DNA from: CAYRWR01 sp964428015
Lineage (GTDB): Bacteria; Spirochaetota; Brevinematia; Brevinematales; CAYRWR01
DNA: 64,000 bases
Direction: 5' to 3'
Assembly: GCA_964428015.1 (NCBI GenBank)
Contig: CAYRWR010000007.1
Coordinates: forward strand, 1 to 64,000
Position numbers and translations under genes: made by a program. The notes beneath the pieces are model-generated. The model worked only from the letters and a program-made list of their open reading frames with translations. It was not told where the DNA came from and ran no database searches. This document shows, in pieces, positions 62,170-64,000 of the stretch. Each line of letters begins with the position of its first letter. Position 1 is the first letter of the stretch.

Positions 62170-63204
62170 TCATTTTATATCTCCTAACGAATTAGGAATA
62201 TTCTCATAATCATAAAACCGTTCTAATTCAGCACCTGTATTAATATCCCTTAAATAAATTCTCAAATCATTTCCTTGAAATCCAACCCACACCGCAAAAT
62301 TGTTCGAATTTTTGTATGAGAGAGTTTTACTTAATTCTTTTTTTAAATCTAATATTTCGTATCTTTCATTGATTTTATCATTATATATATATAATTTTCC
62401 ATCATGACTAAAAGAATTTTGTTGGGGTATCGAACTAAAATGATTTTTTTTATCTAAAATGATATTAGTTTTATTATTTATAACAAGCAATCTAGTTTCT
62501 GTTTCTGGTAAATTAAGAACTAATTCTACATAATTTCCATTTTCTGAAATATTACTATATTCAACTTGTCCAAATGTTATATATACCCATTTTTTTCTAA
62601 AACTTAAATCGTAGACATTAACTTGAGTCATCGGAAAGGTATCGGATAAGTCTACTTTATTACTTTGATCATAGATAAAGAACATTTGAATTTCCAAAAT
62701 ACTTTTTCCATCTTTAGAAGTAAGTAAACTTTTTGATATTATTTCAGAAATATCGTTTTGTTCGTCGGGAACAATATTATTATTAAGACAAATTTTTTTA
62801 AATATTTGATCATTTTTTTGTTTTAGAATGTTTGTCACTAAGGTGTTATTTGGCACCCTTAAAATGATAGTAGAGTTAGAAACAATAATTAATTGAGAAT
62901 AACCTTGCATTTTGAAATTATCATAATTCATGATAGATAGGTTTATAGCCCTATTTTCAAAAGCATCACCAATCCATTTCTCTATAATTGAATTATAGAA
63001 TTCTTTTTTTATCCTAATAAAATTATGTATTTTTATTTCATTTTTAAAATACAATATTGTTTCATTTCTATTCGACAAATTAAATTTCGGCTCTATTTCA
63101 CTAGATTGTGTATTTTTTTCCTCTGGCTTCACTTGTCCGCATGAGGCCAGGAGGACCAGGATGGTTACAATGGTGGTGGTTTTGGTGGACAGGGTGGTTT
63201 TCAT
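62170..63204 (-). CDS. AT-rich lipoprotein with GC-rich leader
   Basis: 344 residues. The ATG at 63204 has ACGGAG seven bases before it. The signal TTTIVTILVLLASC ends in the lipobox LASC (Cys22). The mature part is rich in Asn, Ile, Lys and Ser and looks all-beta with repeats like DGKSILEIQMFFIYD and SENGNYVELVLNL, similar to a WD/TolB-like propeller. No family is recognised. The first 30 codons are GC-rich (CTGGTCCTCCTGGCC), the rest extremely AT-rich, the same pattern as in the lipoprotein at 1-1641. It lies next to the hairpin repeats at 63338-63700. Confidence 0.75.
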   Translation of the reverse strand: MKTTLSTKTTTIVTILVLLASCGQVKPEEKNTQSSEIEPKFNLSNRNETILYFKNEIKIHNFIRIKKEFYNSIIEKWIGDAFENRAINLSIMNYDNFKMQGYSQLIIVSNSTIILRVPNNTLVTNILKQKNDQIFKKICLNNNIVPDEQNDISEIISKSLLTSKDGKSILEIQMFFIYDQSNKVDLSDTFPMTQVNVYDLSFRKKWVYITFGQVEYSNISENGNYVELVLNLPETETRLLVINNKTNIILDKKNHFSSIPQQNSFSHDGKLYIYNDKINERYEILDLKKELSKTLSYKNSNNFAVWVGFQGNDLRIYLRDINTGAELERFYDYENIPNSLGDIK

Positions 63205-63275
63205 GTATGTACTCCGTTCTACCCCTCGATGCGATCCTCTGTGTGGTCCACTCGGGGGCTGTGTTTTTTTATAGC

Positions 63276-63305
63276 GAGAGTCTTAAGTGAGACTCTGTTT
63301 TTTTT
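63276..63305 (+). terminator. Orphan Rho-independent terminator
   Basis: AGAGTCT (63276-63282) and AGACTCT (63289-63295) form a perfect 7-bp stem, followed by G and nine T on the plus strand. No plus-strand gene ends before it, so it marks either an unseen transcript or a remnant. Confidence 0.75.
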
Positions 63306-63337
63306 ATTGTAGCGGCGTGTTTGCCGTACCGTGGGGT

Positions 63338-63387
63338 CTCGGTACAATTTTCCGCGCGAGCGCGGAAAATCACTCGACCTCCAATCG
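63338..63387 (-). repeat. Hairpin repeat, copy 1 (inverted)
   Basis: Reads on the minus strand as GATTGGAG, then CGAGTGATTTTCC, a perfect 10-bp stem (ATTTTCCGCG at 63347-63356 against 63361-63370) and ATTGTACCGAG. Same layout as copy 3 in the opposite orientation. Confidence 0.75.
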
Positions 63388-63511
63388 GGTCGGTGGGACA
63401 CGAGGGCTAAACAGCCTTTTCTCTTTTTTCTGTTTGTCTTACCTCACCCTGTGATTAATTAACATTGGCAAATATCTAAACTGTCTCCTATAAATATCTT
63501 ATCCAACCTTA

Positions 63512-63582
63512 GCGATTGGACTTCGAGCGGTGTGCTGAGACTGCCGAAGTATGATTTTCGACGTAGTAGAAAATCGTACCGA
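63512..63582 (+). repeat. Hairpin repeat, copy 2 (with insertion)
   Basis: GATTGGACTTCGAG, then about 25 extra bases, then GATTTTC...GAAAATC (63553-63559 and 63569-63575) and CGTACCGA. Same order as copies 1 and 3, with a longer middle. Confidence 0.65.
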
Positions 63583-63651
63583 AATGTCCGCTCTATTCCT
63601 ACCAACAGAAGCTCTAGCTCCGTCTCCTCCAAGTCCCGAGTCTATCTAAAA

Positions 63652-63700
63652 GATTGGAGTCCGAGTGATTTTTCGATGTAGTCGAAAAATTGTACCGAGG
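63652..63700 (+). repeat. Hairpin repeat, copy 3
   Basis: GATTGGAGTCCGAGTG, the 9-bp stem ATTTTTCGA (63668-63676) with TCGAAAAAT (63682-63690), and TGTACCGAGG. The stem sequence differs from copy 1 but the pairing is kept. Confidence 0.75.
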
Positions 63701-63733
63701 ACCCGTTCAACCCTACCCCCCCTCCCTCTATAC

Positions 63734-64000
63734 CTACTGCCTCTTCTTCACGATCATCAGCACCACGGCGGCTGTGGCTACAGCCAGGTTGGGGAACCAC
63801 TCCATGAGGACGGGCAGGGAGCCTTTGGAGATCAGGGTCTCCACCCCTACCTTGACCCCGTAGTAGGTCACCATGATCAGAAAGCTGATGCCCAGGCCTT
63901 CGTTGCGGCCGCTGCGGGCATTGAACATGCCCAGGAACAGGCTCAGAAAGGCGAACAGAAAGGCCGAGACCGGGGCCGTGAATTTCTCGTGGTACTTCTG
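63734..64000 (-). CDS. LptF/LptG-type permease, C-terminal part
   Basis: The frame is open from base 64000 and ends at 63734, so 88 residues are visible and the start lies outside the window. KYHEKFTAPVSAFLFAFLSL and the run SGRNEGLGISFLIMVTYYG resemble the last helices of the YjgP/YjgQ permeases that, with LptB, pull LPS out of the inner membrane (family pattern EYHRKFALPFACLVFALLG...RSGR). An internal ATG at 63928 is not the start. LptF and LptG cannot be told apart from this piece. Confidence 0.8.
   Translation of the reverse strand, partial: QKYHEKFTAPVSAFLFAFLSLFLGMFNARSGRNEGLGISFLIMVTYYGVKVGVETLISKGSLPVLMEWFPNLAVATAAVVLMIVKKRQ

Larger units (their letters stand above)
63205..63733. other. 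Intergenic region with hairpin repeats
   Basis: About 530 bases without a gene. It contains one terminator-like hairpin and three copies of a dispersed hairpin repeat (63338-63387, 63512-63582, 63652-63700). Confidence 0.7.

Noticed and set aside
63734..63928. A complete 64-residue membrane protein
   Set aside because: The frame stays open upstream to the window edge and the sequence matches the C-terminal end of LptF/LptG, so the ATG at 63928 is internal.

Overview
The window comes from a Gram-negative-type (diderm) anaerobe. It encodes a pyruvate:ferredoxin oxidoreductase, an Mla/MCE lipid-transport operon, an Omp85-like outer membrane protein, an LptF/LptG-type permease at the right edge and many lipoproteins. 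The flagellin-like protein, the many secreted orphan proteins, the TTG/GTG starts and the style of the chemoreceptor, SpoIIE-phosphatase and sensor genes suggest Spirochaetota or a nearby uncultured lineage. This placement is an inference; no rRNA or tRNA gene was seen to test it.

Layout. Bases 1-4650 are an accessory zone: the 5' part of a mosaic lipoprotein gene, a GIY-YIG gene between two copies of a repeat cassette, a small lipoprotein, and a DUF4160/DUF2442 pair between short direct repeats. Bases 4650-9710 hold a lipoprotein, a TolB-like/beta-barrel protein and a secreted CGTase-like GH13 amylase. Bases 9790-17334 hold a 7TM chemoreceptor operon, a histidine kinase, an ABC-F ATPase and a DUF4197 lipoprotein. 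Bases 17331-24715 read as one minus-strand operon: a 1282-residue sensor-like protein, a peptide-transporter permease and ATPase, a phosphoesterase and a secreted protein. Bases 25357-31398 hold secreted proteins (hydrolase, ankyrin, CAP, DUF4474).

Bases 31497-37664 are a dnaX-ybaB-recR-nifJ block. Bases 38017-43288 hold a cNMP-binding protein, a secreted nuclease, the flagellin-like protein with a Sec signal, a GH57 branching enzyme, a SpoIIE phosphatase and a glutaredoxin. Bases 43290-52204 form one long minus-strand run (mlaE-mlaF-mlaD, DegT aminotransferase, two CorC-like proteins, rlmD-like, a secreted repeat protein). An Omp85-like gene follows with its own promoter and palindrome. Bases 53858-58016 are the classical rpsF-ssb-rpsR-DUF2232-rplI-dnaB cluster. 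Bases 58394-59884 carry two back-to-back VapBC-type modules. Then come a Tgt-MnmC-like fusion, an AT-rich lipoprotein, hairpin repeats and the LptF/G end.

Themes: glucan metabolism (GH13 outside, GH57 inside), envelope building (Mla, Omp85, LptF/G, DegT), sensing (MCP, kinase, PP2C, cNMP, giant sensor), and a repeat-rich accessory layer at both ends. The points most worth a second look are the Sec-signal flagellin homologue, the Tgt-methyltransferase fusion with an altered motif, DnaX without its zinc cysteines, two diverged but collinear intergenic elements (24976-25150 and 58222-58400), and mosaic lipoprotein genes next to repeat arrays at both ends.
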